A stretch of DNA of 64,000 bases, from positions 163,141,710 through 163,205,709 of the forward strand of contig CM060305.1 in NCBI GenBank assembly GCA_030674185.1, read 5' to 3'. A program made the translations under genes and the position numbers. The notes under the pieces were generated by a model. The model was not told the origin of the DNA. It saw only the letters and a program-made list of their open reading frames with translations, and did not search any database. This document shows, one piece after another, positions 1 through 38,780 of the stretch. Position 1 is the stretch's first letter. Each line of letters opens with the position of its first letter. Source of the stretch: Monoplex corrugatus (taxonomy: Eukaryota > Mollusca > Gastropoda > Littorinimorpha > Ranellidae).

Positions 1-69
1 GTGTTCGATAACATTTACAACAAAAGAAAGTAGTGTGTAAAAATCTGCGAAAGGGTGAATGTTAGAATG

Positions 70-100
<31 letters not shown>

Positions 101-107
101 TGTGTGT
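70..107. repeat. (GT)n microsatellite
   Basis: About 14 GT units plus an interrupted extension, lying in the intron upstream of the first visible XPO6 exon. Confidence 0.95.
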
Positions 108-322
108 TCGTTGTTTTGAGAATGACCTGATGGCATCATTTTCAGGTAAATAGAACTTCAAGTCAAGTAGTGATGTCTGATGCAACTTTGAAGTGTTAAA
201 AAGTTGAGATTTTCACCATTTCAGATCATAAGACAGAAGTGTTGTATTTATAAGGTACTGTGAGACAAACATGTACTTAATCTGTAATACTGAAAACCTT
301 TGTTTATCTCCTTTTTTTGCAG

Positions 323-27629
<27,307 letters not shown>

Positions 27630-28510
27630 TGCCAGCCGTCATGAATGGAACAGCATCTTCACAGTGGTTACACTTTCATTTTAAACATGCTGCATACCCA
27701 ACAGGAAAGACTCAAAACTGATGTTTGCATGTTCCGGATATGACACAGACATTTTGACTATATAACATTGATGGAATGACTCTCTTAAGATAAGATGCAA
27801 AAGACATAAAAAATCAGCATACATGGTACCATGTGCATGCTGTTTATTAACAGTGAATCACAAAATGTGAAAGAAGTGTATTCCATTATGTATGCATGGT
27901 GTCGATGCTCTTAAGTCAACATTATTCACCGCCTGTGGTATATTGGTGTTAAACTGATCACTAGCTGACAGAGGTATATGTGATAGACAGTGCTGGAAAG
28001 AGTGGAATGAATATCTACACTACAGCTACAGTCACAGGAACATGAACAACAATATAATCTGCGCAATGTAACTTTGGTTCTTCATAAGTGTTACTTAGTC
28101 ATTTCATCTGTTTTTGTAGACATCATCAGTGAATGCAGTGCTGGAATGGAAACTCAAGATTTGTAGAAGCCATTGTTTTGCAGATCTGTTGAAAAGGCAA
28201 CAGTGTTTATGCATGATAGAATGAAAGCACAGGCTGTTGGAATTCATGCGATGTTTGATCTCATCAAGGCGTAACCAGACTTAATGCACTATTTGATTGC
28301 ATGGTTGGTGTGATTTAGGTCTTGCTCAGTTCGGTGAAGCTGTGACCTTGTATAAGAACCACTAGTGTTTGACTATATAATTCTGTTTTTTGTCTTGGCA
28401 AAGCATATTTCATACTGACCCAGACATATGAGAACACAATTTTTTCTTCTTCTTTTGTTCACCATATACATGGTCAGGCCACATCTAGCAATAAATGTGG
28501 CCGTTTTTCT
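27630..28510 (+). other. XPO6: Probable XPO6 3' UTR
   Basis: No ORF. The first clear AATAAA after the stop is at 28490-28495, followed by a T-rich stretch (GTTTTTCTCCC), giving a 3' UTR of about 0.86 kb. Later AATAAA motifs at 28986 and 29175 lie in a repeat copy. The true cleavage site is not visible. Confidence 0.5.
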
Positions 28511-28676
28511 CCCATTCTTGCCAGCTGCCTTTTAGCATGGTGTTCAGGGGTGTTATAGTTGGTCATATTCCCTGTTGCTGCAGTTGGTAGGGGCTATTAT
28601 TACTGCAGTTTATGTTTAGCTGTATGGTGCCTTTGACAGCAGGGGTAGGTTGATGAAAGCATCCTCCTGTGTGATG

Positions 28677-29180
28677 TTATGGGCTCTTGCAGTATGAATA
28701 GTATCCTCACCTTCTGGAAAATCTGTGCTAGTAATTTCCTCTTTTTTGTCACATGTTTTGTTTCTGCTATCATTTCTTCCTTATTTACTGGCTTGCTGGT
28801 TTTCTCTTGTTTTCCAATGTACTTTCTGTCTATAAGGATTGATGTTAATTGCTTAGTGGCAGTTTGTGGGACTATAAGCCAGTTTTATATATGTTTTTGG
28901 TGTATTTAGTTATGCATACATATTGGGTTTTTTCCCCCTTAAATCCTAGTTATGCATATGTATTGTTTTTTTCAGTCCCCCTGGAAATAAATACAGCAGA
29001 ATAGCCGTGCCTGGGGCATATCTGTAGATTTTTTAGTGAATGCAATATGTGTAATTTTCTTTTCTTGGTTTTCTTTCTTCCAGGTTTATCAGTTTGTTTA
29101 GATGTGTGTTTTGTTTGAGATGGTCATAGCTCAGATATGGCTCTTAGCAGTGGGATGGGCTTTAACATTAATATAATAAA
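28677..29180 (+). mobile_element. Interspersed repeat family A, copy 5 (decayed)
   Basis: Starts TTATGGGCTCTTGCAGTATG and keeps AATAGTATCCTCACCTTCTG, GTGCTAGTAATTTCCTC and a TAGCTCAGATATGGCTCTTA end block. It has more changes and internal loss than the other copies. Just downstream of XPO6, same strand. Confidence 0.65.
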
Positions 29181-32140
29181 GATAATGATGATGGTGAAGG
29201 CGTCAGTTTGAACTTTTTCAGTTCATATAGGTGTTGAGCCAGTTATGGCTGGTGTGGAGTCTCATCATGACCAGTTGCTGTTCTGATACAGGGTGGTTGT
29301 AGTTGTCCCTTTCTGCTCCTCTCTTTGCTGTAACTGACGCTGTTGTCTGCCTGGTCTTGCTGGGCTCCCCTTTCAGCTAACTCATCTCCTGTCTTTTTTT
29401 TTTACTATCACACAGTTAGCAAAGATCCACTCAGAGATTACTCTTCTGGTACTTGTAACTTGTTGGAAGGCTTTGTCAGGTTGGGGAGGGGGGCTTGGCA
29501 TTCTCCAGATCCTGGAAAACAGAGAGAGTATCTGAGACAAAGACCATCGTATTATCAGTATATGGAAGCGGCTTGCATGAATGCCTCGTCTCTGCTTAGT
29601 GGTCGGTACTGTGATTTGCCCATAAGAACACTGGCACTTGTGGTTCGAGTCCTTGGGAGTTTATGAAAATGCCAGCTTCCCGCTGGTCATAGCATTGGTG
29701 TTGACCCATTGGTGTATACATGTATCCAGCCTCCTGTGGTAACACTCGTCCTTCATGGATAATGTGAGAGCCTGGCATGCTGTACTGAGTTCACATTGGG
29801 ACATTAGCACAAATTTCGAAGCCGAGCTGTTCTGGTGTCTATAGTTCTGGCGATTGCAAAGGTGACAGTGAAAATGTCTTTTGAAAACACAGTAACTCTG
29901 AGTAAGACATTATTAAGAAAAAGTCCAGTAACAGCACTTAAAATATGTAAAAAATCAAAAACCATACTCTCAGTAATCAGCAAAAATGCATTTTGTGGAT
30001 CAGAAGTAATGTGTGGAGTTATTTTCTGGCTAAAAGTATCGTCGTTTTTTTTCCTGTAGCCAGAGGCATCAGATGCATCTCTTGATTGCCATCTCTCATT
30101 GAAAGTCATGTTGCGTGCAGGCTGAGTTCATGTGAAATGGTGTACGCCATGATGGTTTATATGGTAATTATTTATTTCATTTATGATTGAATACTGTAAT
30201 GTGTGTTTGTTGTGTTTTGTGTGTGCCTGCATGTGCATATTCTGTGTGTGTACCTACATGTGTATGTGGGAAAGAAAGGGATTTTTTAAGCTCAATTTTT
30301 CCTGGATTATGTACAACATACATTTTTTTTGTCATGCACCATTACTTTCTTCACATACACCAGCACCGTCGAGGGGGAAAGCAATAGACAAGACTTGTTG
30401 AAGAAAAGTGTTGATTTTGTGCTTGATTATAACACAAATTTGTTGAAGAAAAATGTTGATTTTGTGCTTGATTATAACACAGACGTTTCGGAATTTTTGA
30501 TTCAGCAAGAGGTATGGATGTGAAATTATTAAACTTACAGTGCTGCACATATTTGTTATTGTACAGGGTACTAGTATTTTTGCCACAAGTAAAAGAAAAA
30601 ACGTGAGTGCATGTTAAAAAATGCAACACCATGTAGAGTCACCCCAGTGTCCAATGACCACATGTTTGTTTCATATGATGAAATTGTTAAACTTTCTGGT
30701 ACAGTTTGGTTGGTTAATTGGTCTTTTTGTTTATTTGTTTGTTTTGTTCTTTAAACCTGAATTACTGTGTGTTTGCGGAAGAAGTAGTATTTTTGGCTGA
30801 TTGAAAATGGTGATTTGAGTCTCGGTGAAAGTTTTGCGCTTTGGCACACAAGACACAGTTTGGCAGTGTTGACACAGACAAGGAACTGCAGTAAAGGCTA
30901 ATCAGACAATATCTTTAATATGTACTGTTTTTGTTTGTTAATTAAAACTGCAAAGGCTTGACCTGCTGTTTGGGTTGTTTTTTTTCCAAACATTCTTTGT
31001 CTTTGCCAAATTGAGTTTAACAGTAGGCCTACAAAGTGCAGCCAAAAAAGGTAATTCCAGAATGAAGGCTTGTGCACAGCTATGTTCACTAGCAAAAGTG
31101 ATCATATTGGTGTACTATATAATGAAGTGTAAATATCTTAATGGCTATGTCATAGCATATGGGGTCCATCAGAGCTTGTGTTGAAGCAATTCAGGGATGT
31201 AAAATACCAATATGAATGTAACCCAGATATGTGCCTATAGTATAGTTTTTAATAGCTGTACTTTTTTTTTAATGTTGTGTGAAAATAAGGAAAACATCAG
31301 TTTAAACATACGTTTGTTTTAAAAGGAAATTGATGAAATTCATTTGAGGGCAGGGAAAGGAAAGGGGAAAGTTTTTAAGTTTCGAAAGAATGAAAAAAAG
31401 AAAAAGAGCTGAAATCAATTTAGATCAACCTATGGTAATGATATGCATCTTCAGACGAAATCAATTTAGATAATCCAAGGTACCAATATGCATATGTAGA
31501 CAGCTTTTTCGTGTGAGTTTCTGATATGTGGATTTCAACAAAGTAGAGTTATAAGTATCTTTTTTTCATCAGCTATGGCAGAACTAGGTTCTAATCTACA
31601 TTCTCAAAGTTCACAATCATATTTCTCCATTGTGACCCAGCCAAAAAAGTTGCTGTATTCCCACTTTATTTTATCTTGGTATGTTCTACTGTATATCTTG
31701 TTGTTTAACACTATTGAGAATGCTTTTGTCACTGCAAAGGTGCACTGAGCATGAGCATACCACAATGAAAGGCTCTCTCTTTTCAACTCCCAAGTCTTAT
31801 GATCACAAAATATCGTTTATCAAAGTACCCGGATACTTGAAACAACTGCCAAGAGGAAAACATAAACAAGATCAAGTTTAGCACTGTGTACAAAGTATTA
31901 CTATATTGAAATAGTGCCCACAGCCAGTGTTATCTTAATGAACTGGCCTGTCAAAATGTTAAGTGTTGACAGCACTTAAAAATCTCACATGCAGCACAAC
32001 ATTCCTTGTCAAGGCCCTTGAATTGATAGACTACACTGAGCAATTTCTCCATCAGCTTCCATGTGATGTTTTCAGCTTTGTTACACAGTTCTGGTCTTTT
32101 TTAGCTTCTGACCCTTCATGCAAAAGTTTATATAGATATC
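29181..32140. other. Intergenic sequence
   Basis: No cellular gene recognised. A 45-bp direct duplication (TTGTTGAAGAAAAGTGTTGA...) lies at 30395-30439 and 30440-30484. The remainder is AT-rich and unassigned. Confidence 0.6.
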
Positions 32141-32147
32141 TCTTTCT

Positions 32148-32158
32148 ATATATACATA

Positions 32159-32253
<95 letters not shown>

Positions 32254-32266
32254 TATATATACACAC
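32148..32266. repeat. (TA)n microsatellite, ~110 bp
   Basis: Nearly perfect TA repeat with one AA break near 32246. Fully self-complementary, so it can extrude as a cruciform and is prone to assembly length error. Confidence 0.97.
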
Positions 32267-34975
32267 ATACATAATCAGAACCTGTCTGCAAAAAATGTCT
32301 CCACTGTTATCAATGAGTTTTCAGTTTTGGGTTAAATGTTAATCTAATAGGAAGTCATTCTTTTATAAGTGTTAATGTTTCTGAAAATTATGCATTGCCA
32401 ACATATGGCCAGATCTTGACAAAATGAAATATGTTTGTCAACAGTTTAGAACTGTGAATGTTAAATGGGAGATACCCAGATTTTGAGGTCATTTGTGACC
32501 TCAAAAGTGTTTGCAGATCTTAACAAGCTGTGTGCAGTTCATGGTAATTCTGTTTCATATTTTGTGCCAAATAAGCAGCAGATGAAAGAACACCCGACTA
32601 GTAATTTTAAATGTGTGTAGACTGAACTTGGGGGCCACAGGTGTCCAAACAAACTAATAGAGTAACCAAAGATTTCCTGGCTGTTTGTTGACCAGTCTAT
32701 TTGAAAAAAAGTGGGAAGGGTTTATATGTCTGAATGGTGATACTGACATTCTGGGCTACAATCACAGAAAAGTGGGTAATAAAAATTAAATTGCAGTTTA
32801 TTGGTGGTTCTGGATTGAATTGATAATCTTGTTATTGAATGAGCATGGTTTAATGTTTGGGTCTTAGTTCTCAAGTAGCGTTCAAGAAAAGGAGGTTGGC
32901 TTAAAACATAACCATATTAAAATTGTTTAAGAGATGTGATGTTGAAGAAGGCTAAGAAATATATCTAATTTGTCTTCATGAATCTGAAAGTTTACCACAT
33001 GTACAAGCTTTAATGAAAATACCTATTCTTCAAGGTCACATGCGAAAAAAACAACAAAAACCAGACAAAGATTCCAGTAAATGAGAGAAGCAAAGAAACA
33101 AATCTTAATGGTAGTTAAATTGGCGTTCGTTTCAAGACTTGAGTAAGTCATTCAGACATTACTAACTTGTGAATTTCCAGTTAGGTTTGTGGTCCTTTGT
33201 CTTGTCTTATTTGCTTATGTGGTCATCAGAAAGTGTGCTTTGTGTTTGTTTGCTTTTGTTTGTTTTTGTTTTTAACATTTTTTTTTTGATGAGAACAGCT
33301 GTTGACGAGATGAAATAACGTAGCCGAGTTTATTTTGTTATTCATGAAACTACATATCAGGAGAACCAAAGAACTGACATTGGTGCAAGATTCTTTGTTC
33401 ACCCATTTGATTGTTTCATTTTTTGTTTAATTTCCAACAGAAATGTAGTATTTGAATTGGTAGTATTCATTGGTATTTTGCCTTGGTCGTTATCTGATAT
33501 GCCTTGTTCCTTGTAAATAGTCATTTCAAGTTGATAGTGCCATGGCAAGGAAGAAGATGACATTTTGTGAATTATTTATTGGTGATAGTGCAAATGACTC
33601 ATCGTTGATAATCAGTGCATCTGGTCCTGTCAGCCGTTTCGAAGTGTTCTCTGTTCAGAGTTCAAAACGAAAACTTATGCACAAATCACTTCCGGAGCAA
33701 CTTGGGCAGTTTTACTGTGTGATTTTGTCATATGCGCTTGTAAAAATGTCCCAAGTTTGTCGAGCTAATGTATACATGCAGAACCCACATATGTTAGAGA
33801 ATTTGAAATGTGTGGTGGTGTAAGGTGGGGGGAAAAGTATTGACATCTGTATTTAATTGTTTCTGTAAAATTAAGCCAGCTGTTTTCTGGTATTAAAATG
33901 TTGACTATGTACACAAAAATAGTATATATGCTCCTGCTTTTTTGAGTGTATGACATGTGTTTTACAATAAATTGAATACATGCATTCAGCACCATCCAAA
34001 TTGTTTCACTGATAGTAAAAATACTTGTATCATTCAGACTGTTTTAGTGATAAATAATGCTGGTCTCCTGAATGCTGCGAGATTCCATGGTTTCTTGCTT
34101 TTGTGGATTGGGTACATTCTTAAAGATTTGAATCATCACAACTACAGTATACATACCACAGCCATGTATCATAAAAATCCTTCAACATGTTTTTATTTCA
34201 GCGAAACAAGGAACATTGGACTTCATCAGAACAAAACCAGTGAAATTGGTAAAGTGACATATGGCAAAAATCAGTGAAAATCAATGAAGTAACCTAGGGC
34301 AAGCATCATATATCCTGTGATCAAACAATAGCCCAGTGGTGGCAGCTAGACACATTTGCCTGGTAAATGCAGGTGTTTGTGTTGAGATTGAAGGCCTTGT
34401 CTGGAGCACACATCACAGTACACAATGCTTCTGGAACACAGGATGAAGTAAGGTACAGTCTTTGCGACTGGGATAGACTTTGTCCGCCTGCCTTGGCAGA
34501 GGCTGCCCATGTCTGGTGAATGGAGCAAACACAAAATAGTCAACCTGCAATAAAATTACTGGCCAGAATAGACAAATGCACAGAAACATTGTGCGCACGC
34601 ACACTGAAAAGGGAAAGATTGTGTCCAGCGTTTAGTGCAACATACTGGGAAGAAATCTCCTGAGCACTTTGCATTTTACATAAAATGTTATACAAAAAGA
34701 AGCATGTCAAGAACAAATGGAAGCATGTCAACAATAAATCAATGATATGAGCATGATATGACGTACAACAAGAAAGGAAAAGAACAGTACTGTACGCATA
34801 TGAGAACAATTCTATATGAATGCATTTGAACAGATACGCAGACATGTACACATGCATGTAAATCGACAAGGACCTACACAGGGATTCATGCTCTTGAACA
34901 CACATTCTGACGCAGGCTTGCAAACAAATGGTTTAAATATGCACAAATAACATCTCACACAACCAATCATACAAA
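32267..34975. other. Intergenic sequence
   Basis: Unassigned AT-rich sequence. A 93-codon frame at 33542-33823 (+) has no recognisable domain. The part at 34320-34975 may be the 3' flank or UTR of the decayed LINE on the minus strand. Confidence 0.5.
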
Positions 34976-36020
34976 TACGATACGGACAAATGTGACAGTA
35001 TTGTTCCAAGTTTTCAGAGCTTTCTAAAGACAGATTGCAAATGATAAATAGGGAATGGATTTCATTGTTGTGGTGCACAGAAAAAGAGTGAACAAGTCTT
35101 AGTCTTAATAGGAGGAATGCAGATAATTCGTTTACGTGATGATGACCAAAGCTGTCTAGATGGAGTAGAAATGTTGAGATCAGAAATATAAGCAGGGGGG
35201 TTTCAGAAAACAACAATAGCAACAAAACAAACAAACAAGAGTTGAGTTGAGAGCTTGAAGCCTACCTGGACTTGGGCTGGGAGCCAATGAATTTTGTAGA
35301 GAAGGGGCTATCGTGATTATATTTGCAAGCCTTCAAAACAAGTCTCGCAGTATAATTCTGAACCATTTGTGGTTTGCAAAGAATGTACTGAGGGTGGCCA
35401 GAAACTCAGAAAAGAGAGAAGTGCAATAGTCTCATTTAGAAAGGACAACAGCACAGACAAGTGGTTTTGCGGTGTGAGTGGTTAGATAACATTAATGCGA
35501 TGCATTTTTAGATAGACTGATCAACAACAAATGTTGGAGACATGAGATTCGAATGACATATCACAGATCATAAAAGCTAAGTCTCTACCTGGTGGTGTGA
35601 GTACAATATTAGCACTGCCAACACACATGGAAGGTGTCTGAACAAATACATAAGATACTTTTCGATTTGAGGAAGGCTTCTAGTTTGTTGTCATTTAGTG
35701 TGAGTTTGTTTTCTGTTGTCCACTTTTTTTAATATGTATGCAACACAGTTTTCAATAACTTGGTTGGACAGGAATAGAACATCATGTGTATCATCTGCAA
35801 ATGACTGACTAGAGATAGAATGTCGTTAGATCAACAAAAGAAAAACAAAAAACAAAAAAGATGGGGTGTGTGTGTATAATACATATAATACGAACAGAAC
35901 TGGGCCAAAGACCGAATGTTGTGGAAAACCTAACTGTATATCAGCATCATGTACCATCACCACTTCCGCTAGGAAACAGTACACACACACCACACACACA
36001 CACACACAACACGCACACAC
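34976..36020 (-). mobile_element. Decayed CR1/Jockey-group LINE fragment
   Basis: In broken minus-strand frames: FPQHSVFGPVLFVLY (RT motif B, near 35900), SFADDTHDVLFLSNQ (catalytic FADD, near 35800), a relative of the QN.AARLVL.A block (VQNYTARLVLKACKYNHD, near 35300) and a C-terminal WN..P-type block (near 35030-35110). The order fits one element read from 36020 down to about 34980. It differs from the CR1-like copies at 13000 and 50391. Confidence 0.65.
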
Positions 36021-36054
36021 AAAGAGTTAATACACACCCACGTGAGCAGAGAAA

Positions 36055-36115
36055 TTGATTATTCAAATAATATGTAAACATTCACTGATTATTCAAATAA
36101 TATGTAAACATTTAC
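36055..36115. repeat. Short direct duplication
   Basis: TGATTATTCAAATAATATGT followed by AAACATT occurs twice, about 33 bp apart. Confidence 0.85.
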
Positions 36116-36138
36116 CAAGAATTTTCTTTTTTGAGATC

Positions 36139-36290
36139 TATTAGCTGTTGCACTGGCCTAGCAGATAAAATCTCCTGCCCTGGCTGAAAAGTCTTTATAG
36201 TTGGAATCATGAACTGGAAGGATTTTTCTTCCCCCATCACTAGAAGTGCATCTGAGGTCTTGGTGCTAGTAATTTTCATCGAACAATAAA
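36139..36290 (+). mobile_element. tRNA-derived SINE-like remnant
   Basis: TTGCACTGGCCTAGCAGATA then AAATCTCCTGCCCTGGCTGA and AGTTGGAATCATG: the spacing of an A box, anticodon-like region and decayed B box, as in SINE heads of the type 'GGCCTAGTGGTTAAG...TCTCCTGC'. One copy only; the 3' limit is uncertain. Confidence 0.5.
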
Positions 36291-37660
36291 TTCAGGTCCC
36301 ATGGTTGGTATTTTCAGAAGGTATTTTCTATTCGTAGATTTATTAAAATCAGAAAATGTTTTTGTAAAACAGCAAACATATCATGGTCCAGGAAAGGGAG
36401 AAACAGACAAAAAGAAGGATACAATAATGATGAAAAAATTAAAAAAGGACAAAATTAAAAACAAAAACAAAACAAAAACAAAAAAAGAAATGGAAACATC
36501 TTCAGACAGAAAATAGTAGTGTCTAGTTGGAAAAACTACTGATAATCAGAAAGGCTGGTCATATAAAATTAACACCTGGTGTTAGTTGTATAACTAATAA
36601 AGAAAAAAAACTGCTCGCCTTGAAAATTCGTAAAATTAATATCCAGTCAAACTGAATATTATAATATGGGCTATCTACTTGACATCAGAGATAAACTCGA
36701 CTTACCGTTCATTGATTATTCTTGGCGTATGTGACAGGAAGCAGGCATTTCAGTTATTTCTTTACTTCAGTTTGAAATTAAAAGCAAATGATAATTCAAA
36801 TTCCAAGAACCACAAGTCTGATTCGAGGCAATACCTGCAATGTAAACGCTATTACAGTCACTCTGAAACGAAGTTGTATCTGATCACACAAACTGTGACA
36901 AAGTGACAGCGTGTCCCCTAAGTTAGTGACATTTTTTTTTTTATAATGGCTTGATCGTTTTGTGGATATGAACTGTTTTTATATGTATTTCAGTGTAATA
37001 ACTGTGTGGAAGGTCAAATTTATCTGTTTACAAATGGTTGAAAAAAAGTTCCGAAATACTTGGGTTATCTTACTTCCTTCCAAAGTCACTGTGACCTTGA
37101 AAAATTCTCTGTCATGAAACTATGGAAACTTGTGTGCAGCTGTGCGATCAGTTTGCATATCAACATATATAAACAGCAGGAGACGGTACTGCTCACCACT
37201 ATCTGAAAACAGGACTTTTTTCTTGGATACATATTTTTATACAATGTGATCTTGACCTTGGATTTTCCTTTTCAAAAACTTAAGTATTGCCTGTCCAAAT
37301 CTTTGCCTGTCCAAATTTCTGACCCAAATCAAAGAAAGATCCATCAATAAAACAGCAGAAAGAAAATTTGATAATACTGTACGCTTTTTTTCACCTACAG
37401 AGACTTTTCTGTTGCTTTGAGATGTCAAGATTCATACCTAGAAACAAACATCTCAATGAGACTAAACAGAATATTTAGACATTTTTGTGATTTTGGTAAT
37501 TAATTCTATTGCACAAATTGCAATTTTTCTCATTTTACTAGAACCATACCCCCCAAACAGGTCACATCTATGCAGAAGGAAAAGATCAAGTGTGATATCA
37601 TTATCATTATAGAGAATATGTTCACCAAATATTAGCATTCAACTCTCATTACTCTGCTTC
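36291..37660. other. Intergenic sequence
   Basis: AT-rich, with A-rich low-complexity near 36400-36490. No gene or family recognised. Confidence 0.6.
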
Positions 37661-37663
37661 TGA

Positions 37664-37990
37664 TCATCATCATCAGGTGCCTTGCCGCATGGAGTTGGCG
37701 ATCATGGACTTCCATCTGTCTCTATCTCTTGTTGCCCCAAGCATCTCCACCCTCCTTGTCTTCAGCCACTCCGCAAGTCCATCAAGCATTTTCTCCCTGG
37801 GTCTACCTGGTGCTCTTTCCCTCCAGCTTTCCCGTTGTGACCAGGTGCTCCAAATCCCCCTTCCTCATAAAATGGCCTATAAATGTTGCCTGTCTTTTCC
37901 TAATCTTCCTTATGAGTGATCTACTTGTGTCTGCCTCCATCAAGACTGTCTCGTTTGTTTTCTTTGCTGTCCATGGAACTCAACATTCTT
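37664..37990 (-). mobile_element. Orphan RTE-like LINE 3' end
   Basis: Minus-strand equivalent of 54640-54970: the tail TGATGATGATGA-type triplets at 37664-37676 are followed by TGCCGCATGGAGTTGGCGAT and then the complement of the C-terminal coding region (matching the 54552-54845 antisense translation, e.g. KWPINVACLFLIFLMSDLLV). A 5'-truncated insertion ending with the same tail as the longer RTE copy. Confidence 0.8.
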
Positions 37991-38780
37991 CTTAGAATGT
38001 TTCTGATACGACCTGAAAATAGGTCTATTTTCATTTTTTTTGAGAGAAAAAACATTGTATGAAACTCGTAATTGATCCTGTATATCTAAAATTATGTGAT
38101 ATAAAACACTCATGTTTTGCATACCATTTTATTTTGGCAATACCTTTCACTGATCGAAGTTTATCTATCTCTTTACAATTTTTAGAAAAATCAAGAGTCC
38201 CACCTATTTTGAAACGTGAAATTAATGTTGATTATACGCAAACAGCAAAGAAAGTAAATCCACCCAGTGGTTTTAAATAAAACTATGAAAATAGGCCACT
38301 TTGCTGCTCATCCAATAAACTTGAACAGTTGTATTACAGTCTTGACTTAACGTGGCTGAATATATGAATGGACTATCCCAAAACCAGAAAAGAGTGATAA
38401 ATTTGTTTATATTTTACTTGAATACTGTGCCCATTCAAAATCAAATGTATTATGTTTACAAGTATTTCAAAGGCTCATCCTCTATCTAAAGTTGGGTTAA
38501 TGTCTGTCGCTGATATGTTATTGTCATGCTCGCTAAGGCTTGAGACAGAAAAGAGAAACAGCTATCAGCACTAACGTCCCCTTTCACTAACCGAATAAAG
38601 AAATCCCTGGACAAAATACATTTACACAGGTAGAAAGAAACTCTAGGGAGAGCTAGACAACAGAAGGTCTTCAGAGAAGTAACCCCCTTTAGACAAGTGT
38701 TTCGGCCCTGAATTCCTTACACTCTCGGGGGGCCGGGCCACATCCAGGTCATGACTCCTGGATGCCCTTCTGCTGTTGTC
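37991..38780. other. Intergenic sequence
   Basis: No gene seen. At 38700-38790 lies GC-rich sequence (CTCGGGGGGCCGGGCCACAT) unlike its surroundings, continuous with the tRNA-like and poly(A) end of the REL-endonuclease element on the minus strand. Confidence 0.5.

Noticed and set aside
33542..33823. 93-codon gene candidate
   Set aside because: No domain, no splice context, and its length is expected by chance in AT-rich intergenic DNA of this size.
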